64,000 bases of DNA from Cerasicoccus maritimus (GTDB lineage Bacteria; Verrucomicrobiota; Verrucomicrobiia; Opitutales; Cerasicoccaceae): NCBI GenBank assembly GCA_031296935.1, contig JAVDPD010000009.1, positions 62,001 through 126,000 of the forward strand, in the 5' to 3' direction. Below, piece after piece: positions 15,037 to 24,002 of the stretch (within the stretch, counting starts at the first letter, position 1; each line of letters opens with the position of its first letter). Below the pieces are notes generated by a model, which saw only the letters and a program-made list of their open reading frames with translations, made no database searches and was not told where the DNA came from. A program made the position numbers and the translations under genes.

Positions 15037-16946
15037 TGCAGGTAATCCTCCTTGAGTTTTTCGATCTGCTCATCGGATAGGCCGCTCTTTTCAACGGCCT
15101 TCAGGGCGGCTTCGGGGTCGTTCTTTTTCCATTCACGCAGGGTGTAGCCGAGGGAGCGAATGCGCTTATTGTCGTCGCTGATGTCGAGGGCCCAGTTGAA
15201 GGCGGTTTCGGGCTCGTAGCGGCGGGTGTTGTTGGCGATTGATTCGATGGCGGCGTTGCGCATTTCGCCCTCGGGAAGCTCGTCAACCCAAGTGGAGGCG
15301 GCAAAGGGATCATGCTTGAGCCAGCTGTCGGCTACTTGCCGGACGGCGTTTTTCTGCTGTTCGGGGTCTTCCAGAGAGAGGGCCCAGGCGGCGGCTTCCT
15401 CTGGGTGGCTCTTGGCCCAGTTACTGGCGAGGTTGCCAGCGTTGCTGGAGTCTAGCGGCAATTCATGTTTTTCCATGAACTCAAATGCCGCGAGGTAATC
15501 CTGATTGGCCATCGAGCTGATGAGGTTTCGCTCCATGCGTTCGCGGAGCTTTGCATCCTCGACGAGGCGCGTCATGCTGAAGGCGGCCTCGGGGTCGGTC
15601 TTGGCGAGATTGTACATCATGCTGCGACCGATGTTGTCCTGCTGATCGCCGAAATCCGTGCTAAAATAAATATCGATGGCGGCGTTGGGTTCCTGTTGGG
15701 CGAGGTTGCTCATGACGGTGGAGTAGGTGTGGCGGGTTTCCTCGTCCTGGGGCTGTGTCAGGAGCCACTGGAGCGCCGCATGGGGATCGCTCTCGCTCCA
15801 CTGAGAGACGACGTTGCGCATGGAGTCCTGATAGGCCCGGCCATAGTGCATTTGCTCGATGACGGCGGCAGCGGCCTCGGGGTTTTCCTGGGCCAGGTTC
15901 CGCAAGTAGTCACTGGTGGCGCGGTCCTGCAACTGGCCGTCGGACAATTCGGCAAACATATCAACCACGGCCAGCGGGTCATCCTTGGGGAGCGTCCAGG
16001 ACATGCGCTGGAGCAGGTTGCCGCGGAGGAGGGGAGACTCGATGCTGGCCAGGGCATTGATGGCGGCGTCGGGGTCTTCGCGCTGCCAATGCTGGAAGGC
16101 GTTGCGGAGCACGTCGTAGCGGGAGTGGTTGGGGGGGAGCTCCATGCCAAGCCTCCAGGCTTCCTGCGGGTTCTGGTAGCCGTAGCTCTGGAGGAAACCT
16201 CGCCAGGCCTGCTCACTGGCTTTGCCTTCGGGCAGCGCCTCGGCGGCGGCTTTGGCGGCCTCGGCATCTTGCCAGCACCAGTTGGAAAACAAGTTTTGAT
16301 AGAGCTGGCCTTGCATTTTTTGCCCCTCGAAGCTTTCTACGATTTTCAGGGCGCGTTGGGGGCTCTCGGCTGCGACCGCGCGGATGACGGCGCTGATTGC
16401 CCAGCGCTTTTCGTGGCCGGAGAGCTTCTCGGCCAAGCGAATGGCGTTGCGTGGGTTGTCTTTGCCAAGGTGTCCAAAGATGTTGTGTACATTGAAGTTC
16501 TTGCGGTCGCCGCCTTCGAGCATTTCCTGAAGTGCGGCCTCGGGGTTTCGGCTGATCCAGAGCCCGATGACTTCGCCCCGCATGCGGTGAGTGGGGTTTG
16601 CCTCGATGAACTGCTTGAGCTCGGCGCTCGACATTTGCTCGAGGATGCGGTGCTTGCGCAGTTGGGCTTCGAGGGAGCTGTCCTTGGCGAGCAGGGCGAG
16701 CTCGTCCCAGCGGTCCTGAACGTTGTTGGGCAGCGGGGCTTCCTCCACCTTTGGTTCGGTCGTCTTCGTGGCGTCGGCTTCGGTGGTGCTTTCGACGGGC
16801 AGATCGTGACCGGTAGATGCGTTAGCTTTGGCTTGGGCGGCGGCTTGTTGCGCAAGCGGGTTGGAGGCTTCCCAGGCGCCACGGGCCAACCAACCAGCGG
16901 CAATGGCGACTGGGGCGGCGAGGAATATCAGCCAATGGGGCTTCAT
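15033..16946 (-). CDS. Membrane-anchored helical-repeat protein, paralog 1
   Basis: This 637-residue protein begins with an N-terminal anchor (MKPHWLIFLAAPVAIAAGWLA), then a low-complexity Ala/Glu/Thr linker (about residues 30-75). At least twelve solenoid repeats follow, such as LWISRNPEAAL, HWQREDPDAAI, NLAQENPEAAA, QWSESDPHAAL, SWLKHDPFAASTW and REWKKNDPEAAL. The C-terminus ends in a short helix (GLSDEQIEKLKEDYLQ) similar to the end of paralog 2 (DLSPEEIAKLMKYVKDD). This shows that the two arose by duplication of the full gene. It is the first gene of a four-gene overlapping operon and is divergent from hemL. No known function. Confidence 0.8.
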   Translation of the reverse strand: MKPHWLIFLAAPVAIAAGWLARGAWEASNPLAQQAAAQAKANASTGHDLPVESTTEADATKTTEPKVEEAPLPNNVQDRWDELALLAKDSSLEAQLRKHRILEQMSSAELKQFIEANPTHRMRGEVIGLWISRNPEAALQEMLEGGDRKNFNVHNIFGHLGKDNPRNAIRLAEKLSGHEKRWAISAVIRAVAAESPQRALKIVESFEGQKMQGQLYQNLFSNWCWQDAEAAKAAAEALPEGKASEQAWRGFLQSYGYQNPQEAWRLGMELPPNHSRYDVLRNAFQHWQREDPDAAINALASIESPLLRGNLLQRMSWTLPKDDPLAVVDMFAELSDGQLQDRATSDYLRNLAQENPEAAAAVIEQMHYGRAYQDSMRNVVSQWSESDPHAALQWLLTQPQDEETRHTYSTVMSNLAQQEPNAAIDIYFSTDFGDQQDNIGRSMMYNLAKTDPEAAFSMTRLVEDAKLRERMERNLISSMANQDYLAAFEFMEKHELPLDSSNAGNLASNWAKSHPEEAAAWALSLEDPEQQKNAVRQVADSWLKHDPFAASTWVDELPEGEMRNAAIESIANNTRRYEPETAFNWALDISDDNKRIRSLGYTLREWKKNDPEAALKAVEKSGLSDEQIEKLKEDYLQ

Positions 16947-17099
16947 TAGGGATCAGGATGGCAACACAGTTTCTGTTACATTAGGCAGCGCGATTAAAAA
17001 ACGGTTCCTTCGCGTTGGCTAATAAAAAATGTTCTTATTCGGATTTTGAGATTCACTTTATGCTTCAACCCCGTGGGCGGATGCGACAGCCTGTGGCTC

Positions 17100-18395
17100 A
17101 TGGCAACTCCCATCGAACAGGCTTCTTCCGCAGAATTACTTGAGCGTGCGCGCAAACTGATCCCCGGGGGCGTGAACTCCCCCGTTCGGGCGTTTCGCTC
17201 CGTGGGCGGCGCGCCGTTCTTCACGAAGTCTGCGCAGGGGAGTCGGTTGACGACGGCTGACGGCCAGGAGCTGATCGACTACGTGTGCACCTGGGGGCCG
17301 GCGATCCACGGCCACAACCGCGCCGAAGTGCGTGACGCCATTGCGGGCGCCTTGGCCAAGGGCACGAGTTTTGGCACGCCAAATCCTTACGAGGTCGCGA
17401 TGGCTGAGGCCGTGGTGGAGCTGGTGCCATCCGTGGAAAAGGTGCGCATGGTCAACAGTGGCACCGAGGCGACGATGTCTGCCATTCGCCTGGCGCGGGG
17501 CTACACCGGACGCCACAAAATCATAAAATTTGCTGGCTGTTATCACGGTCATGTCGACGCCTTGCTCGTGGCCGCGGGCTCGGGCGCGTTGACTCTGGGC
17601 ACGCCTGACAGCGCTGGCGTGCCGCCCGCTTTTGCCTCTGAAACCATTGTGCTGCCCTACAACAATGCGGGCGCGCTGGAGGCCGCGTTTTCGGCCCGCG
17701 GGTCGGACATCGCAGCGGTCATCGTGGAGCCGTATCCCGCGAACTGCGGCTTGATTTTGCCATTGCCCGGCTACCTTGAGGAAATGCGCCGCCTCTGCGA
17801 CAAGCATGGCGTGGTGTTGATTTTTGACGAAGTCATGACGGGCTTCCGCGTGGCCAAGGGAGGCGTGCAGGAGCGCACCGGCATCACACCGGACTTGACT
17901 GCGATGGGTAAAATCATTGGCGGCGGTTTGCCCGTGGGCGCCTTTGGCGGCAAGGCCGAGATCATGGACATGCTGGCGCCGGAAGGGCCGGTGTATCAGG
18001 CCGGCACGCTGAGTGGCAACCCGCTGGCCATGGCGGCCGGCATTGCCGCGTTGGAGCTGCTCAAGTCCGAAGATCCCTATGCGCGGCTCGACTCGATGGG
18101 CGCGCAGATCCGCGATGCGTTGGAAGGAGCGGCCAAGGAAAAGGGTCTGCCGCTGCACGTGCCGCAGGTCGGCTCGATGTTTGCCATGTTCTTTACGCCC
18201 GAACCGGTGACGCACTTTGAGCGGGCGTTGGCCAGCGACAAGGAGATGTTCAATAAGGTCTTCCATTACGCGCTGGAGAACGGGGTTTACCTGCCGCCAT
18301 CGGCCTACGAGACCTGCTTCATCAGCACGGCGCACAGTGATGCTGATATCGGTCGAACTGTCGAGGTGCTGACGGCTGGCTTGAGGCAGCTTTGA
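17100..18395 (+). CDS. hemL: Glutamate-1-semialdehyde 2,1-aminomutase
   Basis: The 431-residue product has [22 protein letters not shown] at its start, [41 protein letters not shown] and [16 protein letters not shown]. The Lys of the last motif binds pyridoxal phosphate. HemL converts glutamate-1-semialdehyde to 5-aminolevulinate in the C5 route of tetrapyrrole synthesis. ATG 17100 gives the normal family length; an in-frame TTG at 17046 would add an 18-residue extension without family support. It is divergent from the helical-repeat operon (153-bp gap). A degenerate copy of the family A repeat follows directly downstream. Confidence 0.97.
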   Translation: MATPIEQASSAELLERARKLIPGGVNSPVRAFRSVGGAPFFTKSAQGSRLTTADGQELIDYVCTWGPAIHGHNRAEVRDAIAGALAKGTSFGTPNPYEVAMAEAVVELVPSVEKVRMVNSGTEATMSAIRLARGYTGRHKIIKFAGCYHGHVDALLVAAGSGALTLGTPDSAGVPPAFASETIVLPYNNAGALEAAFSARGSDIAAVIVEPYPANCGLILPLPGYLEEMRRLCDKHGVVLIFDEVMTGFRVAKGGVQERTGITPDLTAMGKIIGGGLPVGAFGGKAEIMDMLAPEGPVYQAGTLSGNPLAMAAGIAALELLKSEDPYARLDSMGAQIRDALEGAAKEKGLPLHVPQVGSMFAMFFTPEPVTHFERALASDKEMFNKVFHYALENGVYLPPSAYETCFISTAHSDADIGRTVEVLTAGLRQL

Positions 18396-18414
18396 TGGCT
18401 GTGACAGGACTCTG

Positions 18415-18546
18415 CTTTGCCTTGAGTCGAGTGCATTCCCGCACCAGCGGCGTTGGCTTTTCGCTCACAGCCTGCCGTGCTCAAGCCGCCTTGCTGGACA
18501 CGAAAAAACACTGTGGCTGATCGTCCAATTTAGATGAAGATACTCT
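18415..18546. repeat. Family A repeat, partial copy
   Basis: This matches the right half of the element at 10424-10690: GTTGGCTTTTCGCTCACAG (18450-18468), CTCAAGCCGCCTTGCTGGAC (about 18480-18499) and the same terminal pattern ending in CTCTA. The left terminal repeat is missing or diverged. It starts about 20 bases after the hemL stop. The rest of the gap to 18677 is AT-rich and presumably holds the promoter of the sensor kinase; no box stands out. Confidence 0.7.
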
Positions 18547-18677
18547 AGGTGTTTTTCTGACTGCGAGTGCAGTTTGTAATGTATTTTTGCATCAGGTGAT
18601 GGATTGCGAAGTAAATGTATGCTAAGAGGATGCGTAATCTTGTAAAAGACTGAGTCGTCTTTCGCACCTGCTTTATC

Positions 18678-20336
18678 GTGTCCACCTCTACATCTGGGTT
18701 ATATGCATCATTTTTTGATCTTCGGCCGTTTACGGTTGTGGGGGATTTGTTTGTTTTTTCAGCGGGGCATGGCTGGGATGACGCACATGTGTGGACACAC
18801 GTGCTGGTAGATTTATTTATCTGGCTGGCATTTGCCGCAGTCGCTCTTGCGCTGGCGTTTGTGCTGTGGAAGCGCCCGGCAATGAAGCATCGCAGCCTGT
18901 ATTGCCTGTTGATGGGGCTGATCCTCCTCAGCGGCGTGACTCACCTGCTGGAGGCGCTCAGCTATTGGTGGCCGGGCTATCAGATTTTGGTGGTGATGAA
19001 AGTGTTGGCGGGGCTTGCATTTTTAATCGTCGTGATGGTGGGCATGACCAGAGTTCTGCCGCAAATTGCAGGGTCGTCAGCGAAGGGCGCGCTACCCAAA
19101 GAGGCGGTGCTCGGCCTTGATGTAGAGGAGCAATTAGCCCGCGCGAATCTATTTCGAACGGCCATGAGGCATGCGCCGATAGGGCAGGCAATTGTGGGGC
19201 TGGACGGTGCCTGGATCAGCGTGAATGAGAAACTTTGTGAGGTCTTTGGTTACCGTGAAGATGAGTTGCTACAGAAAGATTTTCAGCAGCTGACGCACCC
19301 CGATGACTTGGATGCTGACCTGGCCTTGCTGGAACGCACGCTGGCTGGCGAGATCGATGAGTATTCGATGGAGAAGCGTTATTTCAACCGGGCAGGCGAG
19401 ATCGTTTATGCGCTGCTGAGCGTGGTGCTGATTCGGCGTGACGACAAACCGCAGTATTTCATTTCGCAGATCGTGGACATTACCCCGCAGAGGGAACTGC
19501 TGATGCAGCAGGATTCGTTGATTCGCGAGTTGGAGCAGAAGTCCAATGAATTGCAGCAGATCATTTATGTGGTCTCTCACGATTTGCGTTCGCCGCTGGT
19601 CAATATCATTGGCTTCAGCACCGAGCTCGAGGCTACCTTGAAGGAGCTTGATCAACGACTGTGCGACAGTAATCCGGCACAGTGGGCGGTGAACGGAATT
19701 TGGGGCGATGACCTGCCGGAGATGCTGCACTTCATCCACGAAAGCGCCAGGCGGATGGATCGCTTGTTAAAAGGCCTGCTACAGTACTCCCGTCTCGGGC
19801 GCTATGAAATCACCGCCCAGCACTTGGACATGAACCGTCTCATGGGAGATTTGGTCGAGGATTTTGCCTTTCAACTGAAGGAGGTAGATGCTCGCATCAC
19901 GCTTGGCGAGTTGGACAATTGTTGTGGTGATCTCACCTTGGTCACACAGCTCTTCGGGAACCTGATCGACAACGCCATCAAGTATCGCTCAACGGAGCGA
20001 CCACTGGAAATCCGGGTGAGCTCGGAGGTCGTCGGCAGTCGCATTCGATATGTTGTGGCGGACAATGGTCTGGGCATCAAACCCAAGTTTCAGGAGAAGG
20101 TGTTTGAGGTGTTTCATCGTTTGCATCCTGATCTTACGGAAGGGGACGGATTGGGATTATCTATCTGTTATCTTGTTGCACGCCGTATGCGTGGCGACAT
20201 CATGATCGATCCTGAGCCAGATGTGGGGGCCAAGTTTTACGTCGAATTGCCTCTTGATCTGCAAACCTATGCCAAGCCCCAACTGCTGATCAATAGTATG
20301 AGTCTAGCCCAACCACTGCATTCTGCCAATGAGTAG
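18678..20336 (+). CDS. Sensor histidine kinase with ETR1-like membrane domain
   Basis: Domain order in 552 residues: three membrane helices (about 37-130), a PAS domain (about 160-275), HisKA with the phosphorylated His301 in YVVSHDLRSPLVNIIGF, and HATPase with LIDNAIKYR, ADNGLGI and GDGLGLSI. The membrane part aligns with the ethylene-binding domain of ETR1-type receptors: WTHVLVDLFIWLAF, then LLSGVTHLLEALSYWWPGYQ. Asp45, Ile82 and His89 correspond to ETR1 Asp25, Ile62 and His69 at identical spacing. Ser85 replaces the copper ligand Cys65, and Ala56 replaces Pro36. The start is GTG with no clear Shine-Dalgarno. It overlaps the next gene by 8 bases. The signal sensed is unknown. Confidence 0.85.
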   Translation: MSTSTSGLYASFFDLRPFTVVGDLFVFSAGHGWDDAHVWTHVLVDLFIWLAFAAVALALAFVLWKRPAMKHRSLYCLLMGLILLSGVTHLLEALSYWWPGYQILVVMKVLAGLAFLIVVMVGMTRVLPQIAGSSAKGALPKEAVLGLDVEEQLARANLFRTAMRHAPIGQAIVGLDGAWISVNEKLCEVFGYREDELLQKDFQQLTHPDDLDADLALLERTLAGEIDEYSMEKRYFNRAGEIVYALLSVVLIRRDDKPQYFISQIVDITPQRELLMQQDSLIRELEQKSNELQQIIYVVSHDLRSPLVNIIGFSTELEATLKELDQRLCDSNPAQWAVNGIWGDDLPEMLHFIHESARRMDRLLKGLLQYSRLGRYEITAQHLDMNRLMGDLVEDFAFQLKEVDARITLGELDNCCGDLTLVTQLFGNLIDNAIKYRSTERPLEIRVSSEVVGSRIRYVVADNGLGIKPKFQEKVFEVFHRLHPDLTEGDGLGLSICYLVARRMRGDIMIDPEPDVGAKFYVELPLDLQTYAKPQLLINSMSLAQPLHSANE

Positions 20337-20772
20337 CCTTTGTCGCAATGTGATCATACTCCTGGTGGATGATGACGCCGGGCACCGGCATCTCGTGAAG
20401 CGCAGTTTAAAACGTCTCCAGGTCGCCAGCGAGGTCATCGAGTTCGAGCACGGTTTGGCGTTGTTGGAGTATTTGGCAGAGTCCCGAAAATCTGCAACGC
20501 CAATGGCTGAACGCTACGTTATCCTTTTGGATATTCGTATGCCGAAAATGTCTGGAGTGGAAGTCTTGCAAGAACTGAAGAGCGATCCCGTTCTGGATCC
20601 CATTCCCGTGATCATGGTTACCACCACAGACGACCCGTTGGAAATGAGGCGTTGTCATGAGCTGGGCTGCTGTCGCTACGTGACCAAGCCCGTCGATTCT
20701 GATGAGTTTGCAAAAGTCCTTCAGGACCTTGGGCGTTTCCTGTCAGACAATATTTTCCCCCCAACGCAATAA
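20329..20772 (+). CDS. Single-domain response regulator (Rcp1-like)
   Basis: The 147-residue protein is one receiver domain with the acidic pocket VDDD (residues 13-16), phosphoacceptor Asp68 in ILLDIRMPKMSG, a Thr-rich switch strand (IMVTTTDD) and Lys in YVTKPVD. The extended loop between alpha2 and beta3 (AESRKSATPMAERY) is typical of Rcp1-type regulators that partner phytochrome-like or similar kinases. There is no output domain, so it acts by phosphotransfer or protein contact. Its ATG overlaps the kinase stop (AATGAGTAG), and the next gene begins 3 nt downstream. It is therefore part of a three-gene signalling operon. Confidence 0.92.
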   Translation: MSSLCRNVIILLVDDDAGHRHLVKRSLKRLQVASEVIEFEHGLALLEYLAESRKSATPMAERYVILLDIRMPKMSGVEVLQELKSDPVLDPIPVIMVTTTDDPLEMRRCHELGCCRYVTKPVDSDEFAKVLQDLGRFLSDNIFPPTQ

Positions 20773-20774
20773 CG

Positions 20775-22745
20775 ATGAGTACTGAAACGAAGAATTACCA
20801 CATCCTCGTCATCGAGGATAATTCAGGCATGCGCCTTATCGTTAGTCGGCGTTTGCGTGGCCAAGGCATGGAGGTGACGGCAGTGGGCAGCGCGGAAGAG
20901 GCGCTGAAGGCGCTGAGTGATCCGGAAAATGATTTCGATTTGGTGCTGCTGGATTATTTACTGCCCGACTCCAATGCCGAAAATATTGTGGCGGAGCACT
21001 GGGAGCGGCTGGGGAACCCGCCCTTCATCGTGCTGACCGGTTTTGGCGATGAGCGAGTGGCGGTGAAGCTGATGAAGCTCGGTGCCGAAGACTACATAAC
21101 CAAAGATGCGGACTTCGTCGAGCACCTGCAGTCAGCCGTGGAGCGCACGCTGCGTCACGTGGCTGGCCAGCGGGAATTGAAGGCGGCTGAGCGTCAATTG
21201 AAGGAAAGTGAGGAACGGCTGAATTTGGCGATCCGCTCGGCCGGAATTGCCGTGTGGGATATCAACCTCGCGGAGGAAACCGCGATTGTTGACGAGCGTT
21301 GGCGCAAGGTTTCGGGTGCCGATTTACCCGCGAATCCGGTTCCCTTGAAGAAGTTGTTTCTCTCGATTCATCCGGAAGATTTTGGCGGGTTTATTCGGCG
21401 TTGGCGGAGCTTCTTGCAGCATAAGGGGCATGGTCCGGATTTCGAGACGCTGTTTCGGCTCGAAAACCCCAATGTTGGCTCACGTTGGATTGAGTGTCAG
21501 GCCATTCAGGTTAGTGCGGCCGGCAAGGCTGAGCCCTTGCGCGCGGTCTGCTCGCTGCACGACGTTACGGACCGCATTAACATCCAGGAAATGGAGGAGC
21601 AGCTGCGTCACATTCAGGGGCTCGATACGCTGGGCGCTATGGTGGGCGGCATTGCCCATGACTTCAATAATGTCCTCGCGTCGATTATCGGCTACAACGA
21701 GCTGACCATGCGCCACCCCTCCAACGAAGAGAGCGTTTTGGCGAATGCGAAATACATCGAACGGGCCACGCAGCGAGCGCGGCATATCATTAAGCAAATC
21801 CTGCTTTTTACCCGCCGTGGGGAGACGGAAATTGAGCAGGTGGACTTGGTTTCGCTGGTGGATGAAGCGGTCGGATTTATCCGGGCAGTGGTGCCGCCAG
21901 ATGTTCAATTACTGACTGAATATGAGATCGATTCAGCGATTATCAGTGCCGACGCGGGCCAGATTAGCCAGGTCATCACCAATTTGTTGAGCAATGCGGC
22001 CTATGCGATGAAGGGGCGGGAAGGGGCGATCCAAGTGCGGGTATTTTCAGCGAACGTTGCTTCGGCCGAAGATTGTAGCCCTCAGATGGCGGGCAAAACC
22101 TTTGTCGTTCAGGTGGAGGACGATGGGCCGGGCGTTCCCGAGAAAATTCGTGAGCGCATTTTCGATCCCTTTTTCAGCACCAAGCCTCGAGATGAAGGCA
22201 ATGGTCTGGGTTTGGCGACCTCGTTGGGCATTATCAATTCACATGGGGGCAAGCTGGAGTTGGATAGCAGTCGGCAGGGCGCGTGCTTCTGCGTGATCCT
22301 GCCCAAATGTCAGGACAGTCCACCGGCCTCGGTGCCCATTTCGGCAGCAACGGAGTCTCCCAGTACGCTGCGTGCCTTACTGGTGGATGATGAGGCACCG
22401 CTGGTAGAAGTGACTCGGGCGTTGCTGACGATTCGTGGCTATCAGGTAGATGCCTTTCACGATCCCTTGCAGGCGCTGGAGTGCTTTCAGGAAAATCCCT
22501 CGGCCTATGATATCGCGCTTTGCGATTATAGCATGCCGCGAATGAATGGCGTGGCCTTGATTAAGGAGTTGCACCAGCTCGCGGAACAGTTGCCTTGCGT
22601 CTTGGTTACTGGAAACATGGACGAAGTGCAGGCGGATGTGATTGAGCAGGACCCGCGCATCTCGGTGTTGCTCAAACCTTACAAGCACGAGGAGCTGGTG
22701 TCAGCAATGGCAGATGTGCTGCCAGATGATATCGATGCTGATTAG
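20775..22745 (+). CDS. Hybrid histidine kinase REC-PAS-HisKA-HATPase-REC
   Basis: The soluble 656-residue protein has a receiver at 1-125 (Asp60 in LVLLDYLLPD), a PAS-like domain at about 145-275 and HisKA with GGIAHDFNNVLASIIGYNEL. HATPase follows with NLLSNAAYAMKG, EDDGPGVPEKIRERIFDPFF and GNGLGLATSLGI. The C-terminal receiver (about 530-650) has the Asp in IALCDYSMPRMNG and the Lys in LLKPYKHEEL. The N-terminal receiver probably lets it accept phosphate from the upstream kinase, directly or through the single-domain regulator. It starts 3 nt after that gene. No DNA-binding output is encoded in the cassette, so the final target is elsewhere. Confidence 0.92.
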   Translation: MSTETKNYHILVIEDNSGMRLIVSRRLRGQGMEVTAVGSAEEALKALSDPENDFDLVLLDYLLPDSNAENIVAEHWERLGNPPFIVLTGFGDERVAVKLMKLGAEDYITKDADFVEHLQSAVERTLRHVAGQRELKAAERQLKESEERLNLAIRSAGIAVWDINLAEETAIVDERWRKVSGADLPANPVPLKKLFLSIHPEDFGGFIRRWRSFLQHKGHGPDFETLFRLENPNVGSRWIECQAIQVSAAGKAEPLRAVCSLHDVTDRINIQEMEEQLRHIQGLDTLGAMVGGIAHDFNNVLASIIGYNELTMRHPSNEESVLANAKYIERATQRARHIIKQILLFTRRGETEIEQVDLVSLVDEAVGFIRAVVPPDVQLLTEYEIDSAIISADAGQISQVITNLLSNAAYAMKGREGAIQVRVFSANVASAEDCSPQMAGKTFVVQVEDDGPGVPEKIRERIFDPFFSTKPRDEGNGLGLATSLGIINSHGGKLELDSSRQGACFCVILPKCQDSPPASVPISAATESPSTLRALLVDDEAPLVEVTRALLTIRGYQVDAFHDPLQALECFQENPSAYDIALCDYSMPRMNGVALIKELHQLAEQLPCVLVTGNMDEVQADVIEQDPRISVLLKPYKHEELVSAMADVLPDDIDAD

Positions 22746-22775
22746 AGAGCATCTTTCACCTCGATAACAGGTGGG

Positions 22776-23729
22776 TTATTGGAGCCACTGCTGGAGGATA
22801 TGCCCGCCCACGCGACCTGCATTCTCAAGCGCCGCGAGCATGCCGGGATAGTTTGGCTCAGATTCTCCCACAAGATTTTGCACCGCGCATTTGCCGGGCG
22901 GAGGCATGGTAAAGTTACTGCCGGCGCGGAGCACGAGCGTCTGGTCCAGGCGGGCGCGCTCCATGCGCTCTAGTTGAGCAATGGCGTGCAGCGTGCCCGT
23001 GTCTTCCATGGCGGAGGTGACGAAGCGTGATTGGCCATCGGTCCAGTAGCGCATCCATTGCTCGGCCCATTCGTTATGATGCTCGCCATGCCAGAACCTT
23101 GCGGCTGAGAGCGATCCGCCGACTTCGACGCAGGGCGCCGCTGTAGTCTTGGGGAAGGAGGCAAAGTCTTTTTGCTCAGCCTGGAGTTCTGGTGGGTTGG
23201 CCAGCTCCAGCGCGGTGGTTTCGTGCATGGCCCAGGCCAGTAGGTCGGGGTTGAGCTGAAAGCGCTGGTAGGGGCGGCCAAAAAGCCCGCTTTCCAGGGT
23301 GCTGGGCCCGTAGGGTTTTTTGGCGCCGAGGGGGAAAATACCAATGGGCCAATTTGCCGGTGCGCTGCGCAAGTCGACTTCGTGGCCGAGATCTCCATCG
23401 ACGACCCAGTCCGCCCAATAAACGCTGCCGAGGCTGGCTTCGTTGGGGTTCACGCCCGCAATACCGCTGATGAGCCAGTGCGCGTTACTCAAGTCATATT
23501 GGCCACAAAGCCCCAGCGCCATAGTGGAGACGGCGGTGTTGGCGGTGCCGACGCCTGCGACGATGGCCAGGAGCGAGTGGTCGTGATTGGCGAACAGGTG
23601 GTCCAGGCCACTACCTGGCAGCTCAAATGGCTCCAATCCGAAGGCTTTCCGATAGGGCGTTAGCTCGCCAGCTTGTCCGCTTTCGGGTTCAAACATCGTT
23701 ACCAAGACTGCTTTGACTGGAACAGGCAT
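22776..23729 (-). CDS. Purine nucleoside permease (NUP) family protein
   Basis: The 317-residue protein starts with VKAVLVTMFEPESGQAGELT and contains GVGTANTAVSTMALGL, HWLISGIAGVNPNEASLGSV and SAMEDTGTLHAIAQLERM. These are the conserved blocks of the NUP family (PF06516). They resemble nucleoside phosphorylase-type folds despite the 'permease' name given from fungal work. The catalytic or transport role in bacteria is unsettled. No signal peptide is convincing here. It is a single gene convergent with the hybrid kinase gene, with 30 bp between the stops. The family is confident; the function is uncertain. Confidence 0.85.
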   Translation of the reverse strand: MPVPVKAVLVTMFEPESGQAGELTPYRKAFGLEPFELPGSGLDHLFANHDHSLLAIVAGVGTANTAVSTMALGLCGQYDLSNAHWLISGIAGVNPNEASLGSVYWADWVVDGDLGHEVDLRSAPANWPIGIFPLGAKKPYGPSTLESGLFGRPYQRFQLNPDLLAWAMHETTALELANPPELQAEQKDFASFPKTTAAPCVEVGGSLSAARFWHGEHHNEWAEQWMRYWTDGQSRFVTSAMEDTGTLHAIAQLERMERARLDQTLVLRAGSNFTMPPPGKCAVQNLVGESEPNYPGMLAALENAGRVGGHILQQWLQ

Positions 23730-24002
23730 GCGACAAGCATCCCGTTTTTTGGGCTAAAGGCACGCCGAAAAATGCATTAGCCCGCTAATCAACACATGCT
23801 GCCGACTTCGGTGACTTGGCTGTCGCTGACAACATCGCCCTGCCTCTCCGCCCCAAAACGCCTGCCCCTCAGCTTTTGCGCAACGGAACGTTGCCAAAAC
23901 ACCCGATGCAACGGCACTTGGCTTGGCCACAGGGCAAAACTTTGGATGCAACGGCACGTTGCTTGCCCTTGACATGGGGGTGGGGGTGGATGGCATGGAG
24001 GG
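23730..24002. repeat. Intergenic region with two copies of the GGATGCAACGGCACGTTGC repeat
   Basis: The dispersed core appears at 23905-23920 (partly degraded) and 23944-23962, preceded by GGGCAAAAC as in the other copies, and a related 'aacggaacgttgcc' lies at 23882-23895. Between the divergent NUP and permease genes no promoter box was convincing. GGAGGG directly before ATG 24003 is very close for a ribosome binding site. Confidence 0.65.

Noticed and set aside
15465..16949. 494-codon open frame antisense to the first helical-repeat gene
   Set aside because: Shadow frame; the real gene has repeats, an anchor and operon overlap.
17136..18335. 399-codon open frame antisense to hemL
   Set aside because: Shadow of hemL; His/Arg-rich artefact composition.
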